Below are positions 24,228-31,362 of a stretch of 32,648 bases of DNA, piece by piece (position 1 is the first letter of the stretch; each line of letters opens with the position of its first letter). The notes beneath the pieces are model-generated. The model did no database searches. It was not told where the DNA came from and worked only from the letters and a program-made list of their open reading frames with translations. Origin of the DNA: Oscillospiraceae bacterium (lineage in GTDB: Bacteria; Bacillota; Clostridia; Oscillospirales; Oscillospiraceae); contig CAJTEA010000027.1 in NCBI GenBank assembly GCA_910575265.1, forward strand, positions 1-32,648. Reading direction: 5' to 3'. The translations under genes and the position numbers were made by a program.

Positions 24228-24262
24228 ACCCGGTCTAAAGGGTTAGGCCGGGTGTCTTTTTT
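24228..24262 (+). terminator. Terminator of the 167/47-residue gene pair
   Basis: ACCCGGTCTAA (24228-24238) pairs with TTAGGCCGGGT (24243-24253), one G-U pair, then GTCTTTTTTG. Confidence 0.85.
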
Positions 24263-24303
24263 GAAATTACCACATTACCAAAAATTCCGCAAATTTGAAT
24301 AGG

Positions 24304-24339
24304 TTGCCAAGCTGTCCCAAATCAGCTATACTATATAAT
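24304..24339 (+). promoter_or_regulatory. Promoter of the 236-residue protein gene
   Basis: TTGCCA (24304-24309) and TATACT (24327-24332) are spaced by 17 bases; a second TATAAT lies at 24334-24339. Confidence 0.55.
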
Positions 24340-24363
24340 ATATAGTTGTCGGGGGTGGCAGAG

Positions 24364-25071
24364 TTGTCAGAACAGGAAAAACAGACAGGGCAACCGATAT
24401 TATCAGACGAGGAAAAGAAGTTTAACAGGCAAGTCAATTATTTCATCATGCGGTATATGTGGCAAGTACTTTGTGAAAGGAATCCAGAAGATACAATATA
24501 TAAGGCTTTTCATACAAGTCGGGAGCGGTACACCCGTATTATTAACACAGGTGTTGTCCGATATGGAAAAGGGGAGCTGGATAGTCTGTCACAGATAACA
24601 GGCATAAGGAAAGAAATTTTTCTGGGTGAAGTTCATTTCAGCTGTCCTTACGAATTAGAGAAGCAAGATACAGCGGGAAAGAAGAGCATAGAAAAGGGAG
24701 AGATTACAGACGAAGATTGGAGAAGGCTGTTTCAGTGGCGTAAGGTGAGAAGCGGAGCAAAAGGAACAAAGTCACCCCAGGATGAAATATGCGCGCTGTT
24801 GCGAAGTGTGAAGCGGTCAAACGTAGAGAACTGGGACTTTTACCGTTTATGTTATTTTTTGAAAGAGCGTAAGCCAGCGCCGCTTAAAGTCACAGCGGAA
24901 CAGTTTCGGGATATCGTGAAAGCTGTCCGAGGATTGTCATTCTCAATACTTGATAAGTGTGAGGTAGCACAGTTGCGGGGATTGCAAAAGCTGTTGCAGG
25001 AGAAAAACAGGCTTGTTACTGGAATCATTACATACAAAGAGGCGAAAGCCGGGGAGAAGAAAGAAAAATAA
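24364..25071 (+). CDS. Hypothetical protein, possibly DNA-binding
   Basis: I choose the TTG at 24364 because GGGGG lies eight bases upstream; the frame is open from 24346. The product is about 236 residues. The part near residues 45-85 (FHTSRERYTRIINTGVVRYG then LDSLSQITGIRKEIFLGE) resembles a divergent helix-turn-helix of the phage repressor kind. The rest (WRRLFQWRKVRSGAKGTKSP, LRGLQKLLQEKNRLVTGIIT) is basic and helical. No family is recognised with certainty. It is a stand-alone gene with its own promoter and terminator. A regulator role is only a guess. Confidence 0.6.
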   Translation: MSEQEKQTGQPILSDEEKKFNRQVNYFIMRYMWQVLCERNPEDTIYKAFHTSRERYTRIINTGVVRYGKGELDSLSQITGIRKEIFLGEVHFSCPYELEKQDTAGKKSIEKGEITDEDWRRLFQWRKVRSGAKGTKSPQDEICALLRSVKRSNVENWDFYRLCYFLKERKPAPLKVTAEQFRDIVKAVRGLSFSILDKCEVAQLRGLQKLLQEKNRLVTGIITYKEAKAGEKKEK

Positions 25072-25083
25072 AAAAATCCTTGG

Positions 25084-25120
25084 ACACATGCGGGAACCGT
25101 CCCGCATGTGTTTCTTTTTG
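25084..25120 (+). terminator. Terminator of the 236-residue protein gene
   Basis: ACACATGCGGGA (25084-25095) pairs exactly with TCCCGCATGTGT (25100-25111), then TTCTTTTTG. Confidence 0.9.
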
Positions 25121-25122
25121 CA

Positions 25123-25499
25123 AAACAAGGCATATCTTTTTGGGGGAGATAAGCATTACACAAAATAGAATATAACATTACATAAATAGAAATGATTCAA
25201 ATAAATAGAAGCACGAATTACACAGAACAATGAAATATTTAATATAAAAGTATCGCCTGATATAATGAAAAATGTAAAGAGGACAGGGGGCCAACCCAAA
25301 GGAAAGACGTGTACCTTGATAAGTTCATACTATGCCTAAAATCAGGAAACAGGCAAATTTATAGGAGTAGTGCGCCTCTTTACAGTACTGCCAATACAAT
25401 CGTATTGTCTTTCCCGCACTACATAGAAGGGGGTAGTATATACTTTTACAAAAATTAACATAAGGTCAGCTTATCAATATTGAAGATGGAGGTAACTCT
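25123..25499. other. Long AT-rich leader region of the ICE-like module
   Basis: About 375 bases without a gene. It contains short direct A/T repeats (ATTACACA, ATTACATA, AAATAGAA) between 25152 and 25220 and the nested hairpin described separately. Such AT-rich repeats next to an excisionase gene are often recombinase arm sites, but I cannot show that here. Confidence 0.45.
25367..25422 (+). promoter_or_regulatory. Nested hairpin upstream of the excisionase gene
   Basis: An outer stem GTAGTGCG (25367-25374)/CGCACTAC (25415-25422) encloses an inner CAATAC/GTATTG hairpin (25392-25407). It is 78 bases before the excisionase start and may be a leader RNA structure or a protein-binding site. Confidence 0.5.
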
Positions 25500-25709
25500 A
25501 TGAAAAAGAAATTTGAGCGTGTGACAAATCCAGAGAGTTTATCCATGGTACTCACACCTTTAGATATAGCGGCTGTTTTGGGTATTTCCAGAAATACGGC
25601 GTATGAACTGGTACACAGCAAGGATTTTCCTGCCTTCCGTGTTGGAAAGCAGTACAGGGTCAGCAAGACGAGGTTTCTTGTGTGGCTGGACGGGGAAAAT
25701 GCGGCTTGA
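25500..25709 (+). CDS. xis: Excisionase-family helix-turn-helix protein
   Basis: The ATG follows GGAGGT. The 69-residue product has the excisionase/MerR-like winged HTH: VLTPLDIAAVLGISRNTAYE followed by VHSKDFPAFRVGKQYRVSKT and LVWLDGEN. These small proteins bend DNA to direct excision by an element's integrase, or regulate element genes. It is the first gene of a unit that ends, three genes later, in a tyrosine integrase fragment, the classic xis-int neighbourhood of clostridial ICEs. Confidence 0.85.
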   Translation: MKKKFERVTNPESLSMVLTPLDIAAVLGISRNTAYELVHSKDFPAFRVGKQYRVSKTRFLVWLDGENAA

Positions 25710-25740
25710 ATGATATATAGAGATTATAGGAGGTTTACTT

Positions 25741-26364
25741 ATGCAGGAAAATATGATTACACGGCTTTTCAGTAATGATGATTCACTTATGAAAGAGATT
25801 TACAAGACCGAAAACGGGTCTGTGGTGGTAGGGGCATGGAGCCGGGATGTTGGAACAAGGGAGTGCAGACTAAAATTAGCGATTGTTTATCCGGATGGGG
25901 AGGTAAGCCCCATCCGGGAATATCCAAAAAGGAAACTGGCGGATAAAAAATCTCTGTATGACTTGGCCGATATGGATGGAATAGCAGTTAAGGAAATAGA
26001 GGACATTTATAAAGCGGTTGTTGAGAAAGCGCCGCAGTTGAAGATACAGGCGGACAGTGAGGGCAAATCATCTCTATGTGAGGTATACCGGGCATTATGC
26101 GAGTATGTAGGGCAGTACGAGGAGCCGGGGCGGGTGTTTGTCAGGGGCGATTACGGGAATATTCTTGCCAGTTACTTGCAGACAGTACTTGATAAGCTGG
26201 AACTGGGATATACCCGGCTGGAACTGCAAAAAAATTTCAAGGCATGGGGATTGCTCCGTACCAATCAGGGGACAGGCCATGTGTATTCTTATAAAATCAA
26301 TACAGGAAGTGCAAATGATTGGTATTTTTCATTCAAGATGCAAAAGGGGAGCGAGGCGGCATGA
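25741..26364 (+). CDS. Hypothetical protein of ICE/phage-type module
   Basis: The ATG has ATAGGAGG upstream. The 207-residue product (MQENMITRLFSNDDSLMKEI) shows a beta-rich first half (TENGSVVVGAWSRDVGTREC) and a helical second half with LGYTRLELQKNFKAWGLLRT. This resembles helix-turn-helix or primase-like accessory proteins but matches nothing I can name. It overlaps the methylase start by four bases (ATGA), so its translation is probably coupled to Dam and its role linked to that enzyme. Confidence 0.65.
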   Translation: MQENMITRLFSNDDSLMKEIYKTENGSVVVGAWSRDVGTRECRLKLAIVYPDGEVSPIREYPKRKLADKKSLYDLADMDGIAVKEIEDIYKAVVEKAPQLKIQADSEGKSSLCEVYRALCEYVGQYEEPGRVFVRGDYGNILASYLQTVLDKLELGYTRLELQKNFKAWGLLRTNQGTGHVYSYKINTGSANDWYFSFKMQKGSEAA

Positions 26365-27287
26365 GCATGGAAGCGACCTTGCATGTATTGAAATACATTG
26401 GAGGAAAGGGCCGCATGGCGGGAGTTCTCTCCCGCCTTATCCCCAGCACTTGCAAGGTATACGCTGAAATGTACTGCGGAAGTGCGGCGCTGGCTCTCAA
26501 CAGCGGGAAGTTTGACGTGAAGATTTTGAATGACTTCAACCCCCATATCGCAAACTTTTGGAAGGTTGCGACAGCGCCAGAGACACAAGGGTTACTGTTG
26601 GAGCGGTTACAGCAGACCTGTTACAGTTGGAGCTTGTTTCAAGCGGCGAAGGAACGGCATGAAGCATATGGAGCAAAGCAGAGCGACCCCATACAGTGGG
26701 CGGCTGATACATACATCATAATCAATCAATCCTTTAATGCGGATGGTCGGGCATGGGTTTACAATGATGGGACAGCGTATACTAAAAAGATGACGGGGCC
26801 GCTTGGATTGCCGCTTACATTCAAAAGCATGAGCGGACAACCTTTCAAGGTCTTTAACACGGACGCTGTAACATGTATGAAAGAGAACCAGCTTCTGGAA
26901 AGCCCGGAAGTGTTCATCTACCTTGACCCGCCATATTTAGAAGGGCTTCGCTGTGATGGCAGGCTGTACCAAGTGGACATGCCTGATGTTCGGGATCACA
27001 TCACCCTCTTAAAAGCAATTCAACAGGCAAAAGCTAAAATTGTCTTGTCCGGGTATTGGTCAGGCCGTGACGATGGAAGTGATTTATACGACTGGTACTT
27101 GATTCCACATGGTTGGCATCGCCACTTATTGGGCGAGTATGTAAAAGGCTGTGATGTAAGTGAAGGCAAGTCAAAGGGCGTAGAATGGATATGGTGCAAT
27201 TATGATTTGGAGAAAGAGGCGCCGGGGGCCATTGGATTTTTAGAAAGCTACTGTGACGATAAAAAAATCCTTGCATTTCAGCGATAG
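26361..27287 (+). CDS. D12-class DNA N6-adenine methyltransferase (Dam-like)
   Basis: I start at the ATG at 26361, which overlaps the previous stop (ATGA) and has GGGGAG upstream. The 308-residue protein begins with the D12-class motif X/I region: LKYIGGKGRMAGVLSRLIP, then VYAEMYCGSAALALNS, where FxGxG is replaced by MYCGSAA. The catalytic motif IV is DPPY at 189-192. Sections such as FNADGRAWVYNDGTAY are shared with phage orphan methylases. It transfers methyl groups from S-adenosylmethionine to adenine in a short target. No matching restriction enzyme is nearby, so it is probably an orphan methylase that protects the element or marks its DNA. Confidence 0.88.
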   Translation: MSMEATLHVLKYIGGKGRMAGVLSRLIPSTCKVYAEMYCGSAALALNSGKFDVKILNDFNPHIANFWKVATAPETQGLLLERLQQTCYSWSLFQAAKERHEAYGAKQSDPIQWAADTYIIINQSFNADGRAWVYNDGTAYTKKMTGPLGLPLTFKSMSGQPFKVFNTDAVTCMKENQLLESPEVFIYLDPPYLEGLRCDGRLYQVDMPDVRDHITLLKAIQQAKAKIVLSGYWSGRDDGSDLYDWYLIPHGWHRHLLGEYVKGCDVSEGKSKGVEWIWCNYDLEKEAPGAIGFLESYCDDKKILAFQR

Positions 27288-27312
27288 AGGCGTTACAATC
27301 GCCATCCACAAG

Positions 27313-27343
27313 GGGCGGGGCATTGAGTTTCAATGCCCCGCCC
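27313..27343 (+). terminator. GC-rich hairpin after the methylase gene
   Basis: GGGCGGGGCATTG (27313-27325) pairs exactly with CAATGCCCCGCCC (27331-27343). There is no clear U-tract, so it may terminate weakly or stabilise the 3' end. Confidence 0.6.
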
Positions 27344-27388
27344 TTCAAAGAAGATTACCAGATTACCAAAATAGAGGAGGTTTTGAGT

Positions 27389-27706
27389 ATGAGCAAGAGA
27401 GCAAACGGTGAGGGCAGTATCCGAAAGCGCACAGACGGCAGATGGCTGGTGACTTTTCCAACGGGTCTGTATAAAGAAAATGGCAAGCGGGAATATGTTT
27501 ACCGCTACGCCGATACGCAGGCGGAGGCGGCGGAGATTCTGCACAAACTCCAGGCGGAAAAAGGTGTGGGAATCAGTCACGGCAAGGCGGCGATGAAAAC
27601 AGGTGATTGGGTTGAGACTTGGATTGAAAAGCACAAGGCTCCAAGGCTGGCTCCGTCAACGCTGACGAGTTACAGGACTAATTTTAAAGTCAATATAACC
27701 GTCTGA
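27389..27706 (+). pseudogene. int: Tyrosine integrase of ICE type, N-terminal fragment
   Basis: The ATG at 27389 follows GAGGAGG. The 105-residue product is the Arm-DNA-binding domain (MSKRANGEGSIRKRTDGRWL, VYRYADTQAEAAEILHKLQA) plus the beginning of the core-binding domain (TWIEKHKAPRLAPSTLTSYR). It then runs into foreign sequence and stops at TGA. The whole catalytic domain is missing; a complete integrase of this type has about 380-400 residues. The break is at about 27685-27700, where the C-terminal part of a serine recombinase begins in another frame. Confidence 0.85.
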
Positions 27707-28917
27707 GCGGCTACCTCTATTGCGCCGACTGTGGCAGGCGTATGACCTTGCAGACCCATCACAGTAAGAAAGACGGCTCCATCCGGCACTCTTTCCGCTG
27801 CGGCGGGTACGCCAGCCAGATCAACACCTGTACGGCCCACTCCATCAGCGCCAACAATGTGGAAGCCCTGCTCCTGTCTGCGGTCAAACGGCTTTCCCGG
27901 TTTGTCCTGCAAGACGAGGAAGCGTTTGCGGCGGAACTTCAATCCCTGTGGGCCGACAAGCAGGAAGCGAAGCCCCAGCAGAGCAAGCAGGAATTGAAGC
28001 GGTTGCAGACCCGATATGACGAGCTTTCCAGACTTGTGCGGGGGCTGTATGAAAACCTCATGTCCGGTGTGCTCCCCGAAAGGCAGTACAAGCAGCTTTC
28101 GGTGCAGTATGACAGAGAACAGGCAGACCTTGAAGCCAAAATGGATAAGCTGAAAGCCGCCGTTGCGGAGGAAAGGTCAAAGCCCCTTGATATTGAGCAT
28201 TTCATTTCCCTGATACGCAAGTACAAAGACCCCGCCGAAGTGACCGATATGATGTTCGCCGAACTCGTTGACAAGATTGTTGTCTATGAAGCGGTGGGGA
28301 CGGGAAAGGCCCGGACACAAAAGGTTGATATATACTTCAACTATGTCGGGAAAGTCGATATTGCCTACACCGAACAGGAATTAGAGGAAATCAGGGCGCA
28401 GGAGGAACAGGCTGAAAAAGAGAGGTTAGCCCGTCAGCGGGCCAGAGAAAAGGCGTATCGGGAGAAGCGCAAGGCGGCGAAGATTGCGGCAAACGGCGGC
28501 GTGTCTGTCCCCCCGAAGGTTTGCCCCCATTGCGGCAAGGAGTTTACCCCGGCAAGCAACAGGCAGATATTCTGCTCCGACGAGTGCTGTTATCAGGCAA
28601 GGCAGGATAAGAAAAAGGCTGAACGGGAAGCGGAGCGTGGAGAGCATTATTACCGCCAGCGCAAATGCGCTGTGTGCGGCAAGCTGTTCTGGCCTACGCA
28701 TAGCCAGCAGACGCTTTGCTCCGATAAATGCCGCAAAGAGAAGCATAATCAAGTTACCTTGAAAGCCTATCACGATAAAAAAGCAAAGGAGAACGCACAA
28801 TGGAACGCTTCATCAAAGACGAAAGAACAGGTATCAGCTACGAGCTTATCGGGGACTATTATTACCCCTGCCTTACTTCCCCAGCCAGCCCGAACGTCGG
28901 CAGGTATGGCAGAATGA
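27688..28917 (+). pseudogene. Large serine recombinase (TnpX-like), C-terminal fragment
   Basis: The frame is open from 27688 without a start codon of its own. It begins RLSGYLYCADCGRRMTLQTH, the recombinase zinc-beta-ribbon, continues with a long coiled coil (SKQELKRLQTRYDELSRLVR) and the DUF4368-like part (IEHFISLIRKYKDPAEVTDM), then two Cys4-type fingers (CPHCGKEF...CSDECC and CAVCGKLF...CSDKCR). The catalytic serine domain and the recombinase domain are absent. The first ATG inside is at 27742. The last 118 bases overlap the TnpV gene. It is probably what is left of a Tn4451-family transposon. Confidence 0.8.
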
Positions 28918-29171
28918 GATGGAGGTATCTGAAAGAGCACAGGCAGGTGTTTTATTCTCAGCTTGTACTGTCTGATAAGCTGGCAAGCCACCTTGAGGAA
29001 ATCGACCAGTCCGCAAGCGAGATGATGGAACGGCTTATAAAGGACATGGCGGAGCGACAGGGCGTGACGGAACGGCTGAAAGCCGAAAATCAACTGCGCT
29101 GGGTGGGAATGATGAACAATATCCGCTCTGCCGCCGAGGAAGTGGTCTTGAATAATTTGATTTACGCATAA
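28800..29171 (+). CDS. tnpV: Transposon-encoded protein TnpV (first copy)
   Basis: The ATG has AAAGGAG upstream. The 123-residue product carries the TnpV pattern: ISYELIGDYYYPCLTSP, RYLKEHRQVFYSQL and a conserved end WVGMMNNIRSAAEEVVLNNL. TnpV is a small accessory protein of Tn4451/Tn4453-type elements; its biochemical role is not established. It overlaps the serine recombinase fragment by 118 bases in another frame, an unusually long overlap. Confidence 0.85.
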   Translation: MERFIKDERTGISYELIGDYYYPCLTSPASPNVGRYGRMRWRYLKEHRQVFYSQLVLSDKLASHLEEIDQSASEMMERLIKDMAERQGVTERLKAENQLRWVGMMNNIRSAAEEVVLNNLIYA

Positions 29172-29174
29172 GGC

Positions 29175-29214
29175 AAAAAGGAAGCTGTCATCGGGAGGTA
29201 GCAGCTTCCTTTTT
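29175..29214. terminator. Bidirectional terminator between TnpV and membrane-protein gene
   Basis: AAAAAGGAAGCTG (29175-29187) pairs exactly with CAGCTTCCTTTTT (29202-29214). The A-run on one side and T-run on the other let it stop transcripts from both convergent genes. Confidence 0.85.
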
Positions 29215-29298
29215 CATGAAGTAATCAAGAAGTCATTAAGTCCCCTGTGTAATGGAAGAAATCAAAATCAAGAGCGGCTCGATAAACTGGAATTAAAT

Positions 29299-29949
29299 TT
29301 ACCAAAAGAGAAACGGAACAACCGTTTCAATAATTGGCGCAAAAACAATGGAAATCCCCATCATACAAATTGTTTCCTTGACGGATTTTCGTAAAATTAG
29401 TATTCCAAGCAACAACATTAAAAGGTTCAGCCAAGAACGAATATCTATATAAAACATTCCATACGCAAAAGCAGTGTTCACCAAAACTGCCAAAATGCCT
29501 GCGGAAAGAATGAGGGCAACCCAGCCTTTCCCTTTCGCATACCAGCATAAAAAGCCAAGAAACGGAGAGACGATTGTATATGCAATCCAAATCATAGCAT
29601 AGCTTCTTGGAAAGAAACCCGCCACAAAATTACAGTACAGATAATAGCTTGCTACAAATCCTACAAAAAACAGGAAAACATTCATTGCGGCTCTAAAAGG
29701 CGCATGACTGTATACAGCTATACAGACTGCAATCACGATCCACGGTGCAAATCCACCTAAGAAATTGTGAAAATCCAAAGCATTATCAATCGCTTGTAAC
29801 AGGACCGGAAGATGCCCTTGCGTATAATCTAAGTATTTGGAAAATGTCCCCATACAGATTCCCAAAAGCAAGATACCTATTGTAAGAATAATTTGCCTTT
29901 TGGTAGAATCTGATTTTTGAGGTACACGTATTTTATCTAAAAAATCCAT
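29299..29949 (-). CDS. Multi-pass membrane protein of unknown function
   Basis: I start at the ATG at 29949 (MDFLDKIRVPQKSDSTKRQI), which has GGAGGG five bases upstream. The 216-residue product has about six membrane helices: IILTIGILLLGICMGTFS; APWIVIAVCIAVYS; MNVFLFFVGFVASYYLYC; WIAYTIVSPFLGFLCW; WVALILSAGILAVLVNTA; LLMLLLGILIL. It resembles the small membrane proteins called DUF6518, but I am not certain. Its start overlaps the stop of an upstream remnant (TAATG), so it was once part of a longer operon. It is now cargo between two TnpV genes. Confidence 0.7.
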   Translation of the reverse strand: MDFLDKIRVPQKSDSTKRQIILTIGILLLGICMGTFSKYLDYTQGHLPVLLQAIDNALDFHNFLGGFAPWIVIAVCIAVYSHAPFRAAMNVFLFFVGFVASYYLYCNFVAGFFPRSYAMIWIAYTIVSPFLGFLCWYAKGKGWVALILSAGILAVLVNTAFAYGMFYIDIRSWLNLLMLLLGILILRKSVKETICMMGISIVFAPIIETVVPFLFW

Positions 29950-30089
29950 TATTGCCCTCCAAATCCCGATTTGAACCACATGATTTCATAGCTATTCATT
30001 AGCCACTGTGGTTTTTTAATAAAGTCCTCCGAAAGCCTTGCAAATAAAGGATTTTTCGCATTGTCCTCGCCGTATCCCTTTATCTGATT
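29949..30089 (-). pseudogene. C-terminal remnant of an upstream operon gene
   Basis: On the minus strand a frame without a start codon runs from just after a TGA (30090-30092) to the TAA at 29949-29951. It encodes NQIKGYGEDNAKNPLFARLS followed by EDFIKKPQWLMNSYEIMWFK and SGFGGQ. Its stop overlaps the start of the membrane-protein gene by one base, the sort of junction selected in real operons, so I take it as the 3' end of a truncated gene. The family is unknown. The cut near 30090 may mark a transposon boundary. Confidence 0.45.
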
Positions 30090-30228
30090 TCACGCATTGT
30101 TGTCCTTAACTTGACCCCGCATAAGGGAAAAATCAAGGGAAGGAAAAGCTGGTAACAAACTATAAAACAGCGTGGCAATCGGGGAACTGTGACGTATGTG
30201 CGAATATATTATAGCGGAGGATTTCAAA

Positions 30229-30606
30229 ATGGACAAGTACATTTTTGACGAAAGCAACGGCCTGTGGTATGAGCTGATTGGCGACTACTACTTTCCCTGT
30301 CTGACTGTACCCGCTGAAGAAAAACAACCTGTCGGCATATGGGGCCAACGGCACCTGCGGTACATTAGGGAATACCGCAAGGCCCGCTATACCAGCTTGT
30401 TGCTCGGCGGCAGCCTGAACAGCTATCTTGCCGATATTGACCAGCAGGCGCAGGAGCGGTTGGACATCATCATCCGGCAGATGGCCCAAGCTCAAGGCAT
30501 TACCGAGACACTGAAAGTTACCGACCAAATGGCATGGGTTGGCAGGGTAAATAATATCCGGGCATCGGCAACCGAAATCGTGAACAAGGAAATCATATAC
30601 GCATAA
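30229..30606 (+). CDS. tnpV: Transposon-encoded protein TnpV (second copy)
   Basis: I start at the ATG at 30229 after GCGGAGG; the in-frame ATG at 30196 has no ribosome site. The 125-residue product aligns with the TnpV at 28800 through its length: LWYELIGDYYFPCLTVP, RYIREYRKARYTSLL and WVGRVNNIRASATEIVNKEI. The two copies are clearly divergent, so they came from different elements and are not a recent duplication. Confidence 0.85.
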   Translation: MDKYIFDESNGLWYELIGDYYFPCLTVPAEEKQPVGIWGQRHLRYIREYRKARYTSLLLGGSLNSYLADIDQQAQERLDIIIRQMAQAQGITETLKVTDQMAWVGRVNNIRASATEIVNKEIIYA

Positions 30607-30611
30607 GGCTA

Positions 30612-30645
30612 AATGGCGGCGGGGATATATCCTCGCCGCCATTGT
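30612..30645 (+). terminator. Hairpin after second TnpV
   Basis: AATGGCGGCGGGGA (30612-30625) pairs with TCCTCGCCGCCATT (30630-30643), one G-U pair. The U-tract is weak. Confidence 0.7.
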
Positions 30646-30804
30646 TACCTGTCAATCCGTGGGCTTGCCCTTATTGGCTGCGCCTGATACAATGGAGTTC
30701 AAATTGAAAACTAAATTTTTCCGAAAAATCTTGTAAGGTTTTCAGATATTTCCTGTCTTATAGGTTGAAGGAACCTTCAAAGCATGGGAAAGGGGGAGAT
30801 TGTA

Positions 30805-31362
30805 TTGGAGGACAGTCAAATTGTAGAGCTATATTGGCAAAAGAATGCGGACGCCATATCTGAAACCGCCAACAAGTACGGCCCATACTGTTTCACGATA
30901 GCCGACAACATCCTGCACTGTGCTGAGGATTCCGAGGAGTGCGTCAATGATACCTGGCTCCACACATGGAACGCCATACCGCCGCAAAAGCCCAATGTGT
31001 TTCGGATGTTTTTGGCAAAGATTACCCGCAACCTTTCGTTCAATCGCTTTAATGCAAGATGTGTTGACAAGCGGGGTGGCGGTGAAATTATTCTTGTTCT
31101 GGACGAACTGGGAGAATGTGTTGCTGGCGGGTCGGATGTTGAGACTGCGTATGAGGCTGCGGAATTGGAACAGTGTATTTGCCGCTTTGTTCGGACACTC
31201 CCGGAACGGGACAGAAATGTATTTGTGCGCCGCTATTTCTTTACCGAGCCAATACCCGCAATTGCAGAACGGTATGGTTTAACTGTAAACAATATCACAG
31301 TAATTCTTAGCCGGACACGGAAGAAACTTAAAGTTGAACTCACAAAGGAGGGGTATTTATGA
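30805..31362 (+). CDS. RNA polymerase ECF-like sigma-70 factor
   Basis: I prefer the TTG at 30805 because AAGGGGGAG lies just upstream and relatives begin MEDxQIV; an ATG at 30784 would put that site inside the gene. The 185-residue protein has sigma region 2 (IVELYWQKNADAISETANKY, DSEECVNDTWLHTWNAIPP) and region 4 (LPERDRNVFVRRYFFTEPIP, IAERYGLTVNNITVILSRTR). It redirects RNA polymerase to a small regulon. It overlaps the next gene by four bases (ATGA), so its partner is almost certainly the membrane protein that follows. Confidence 0.85.
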   Translation: MEDSQIVELYWQKNADAISETANKYGPYCFTIADNILHCAEDSEECVNDTWLHTWNAIPPQKPNVFRMFLAKITRNLSFNRFNARCVDKRGGGEIILVLDELGECVAGGSDVETAYEAAELEQCICRFVRTLPERDRNVFVRRYFFTEPIPAIAERYGLTVNNITVILSRTRKKLKVELTKEGYL

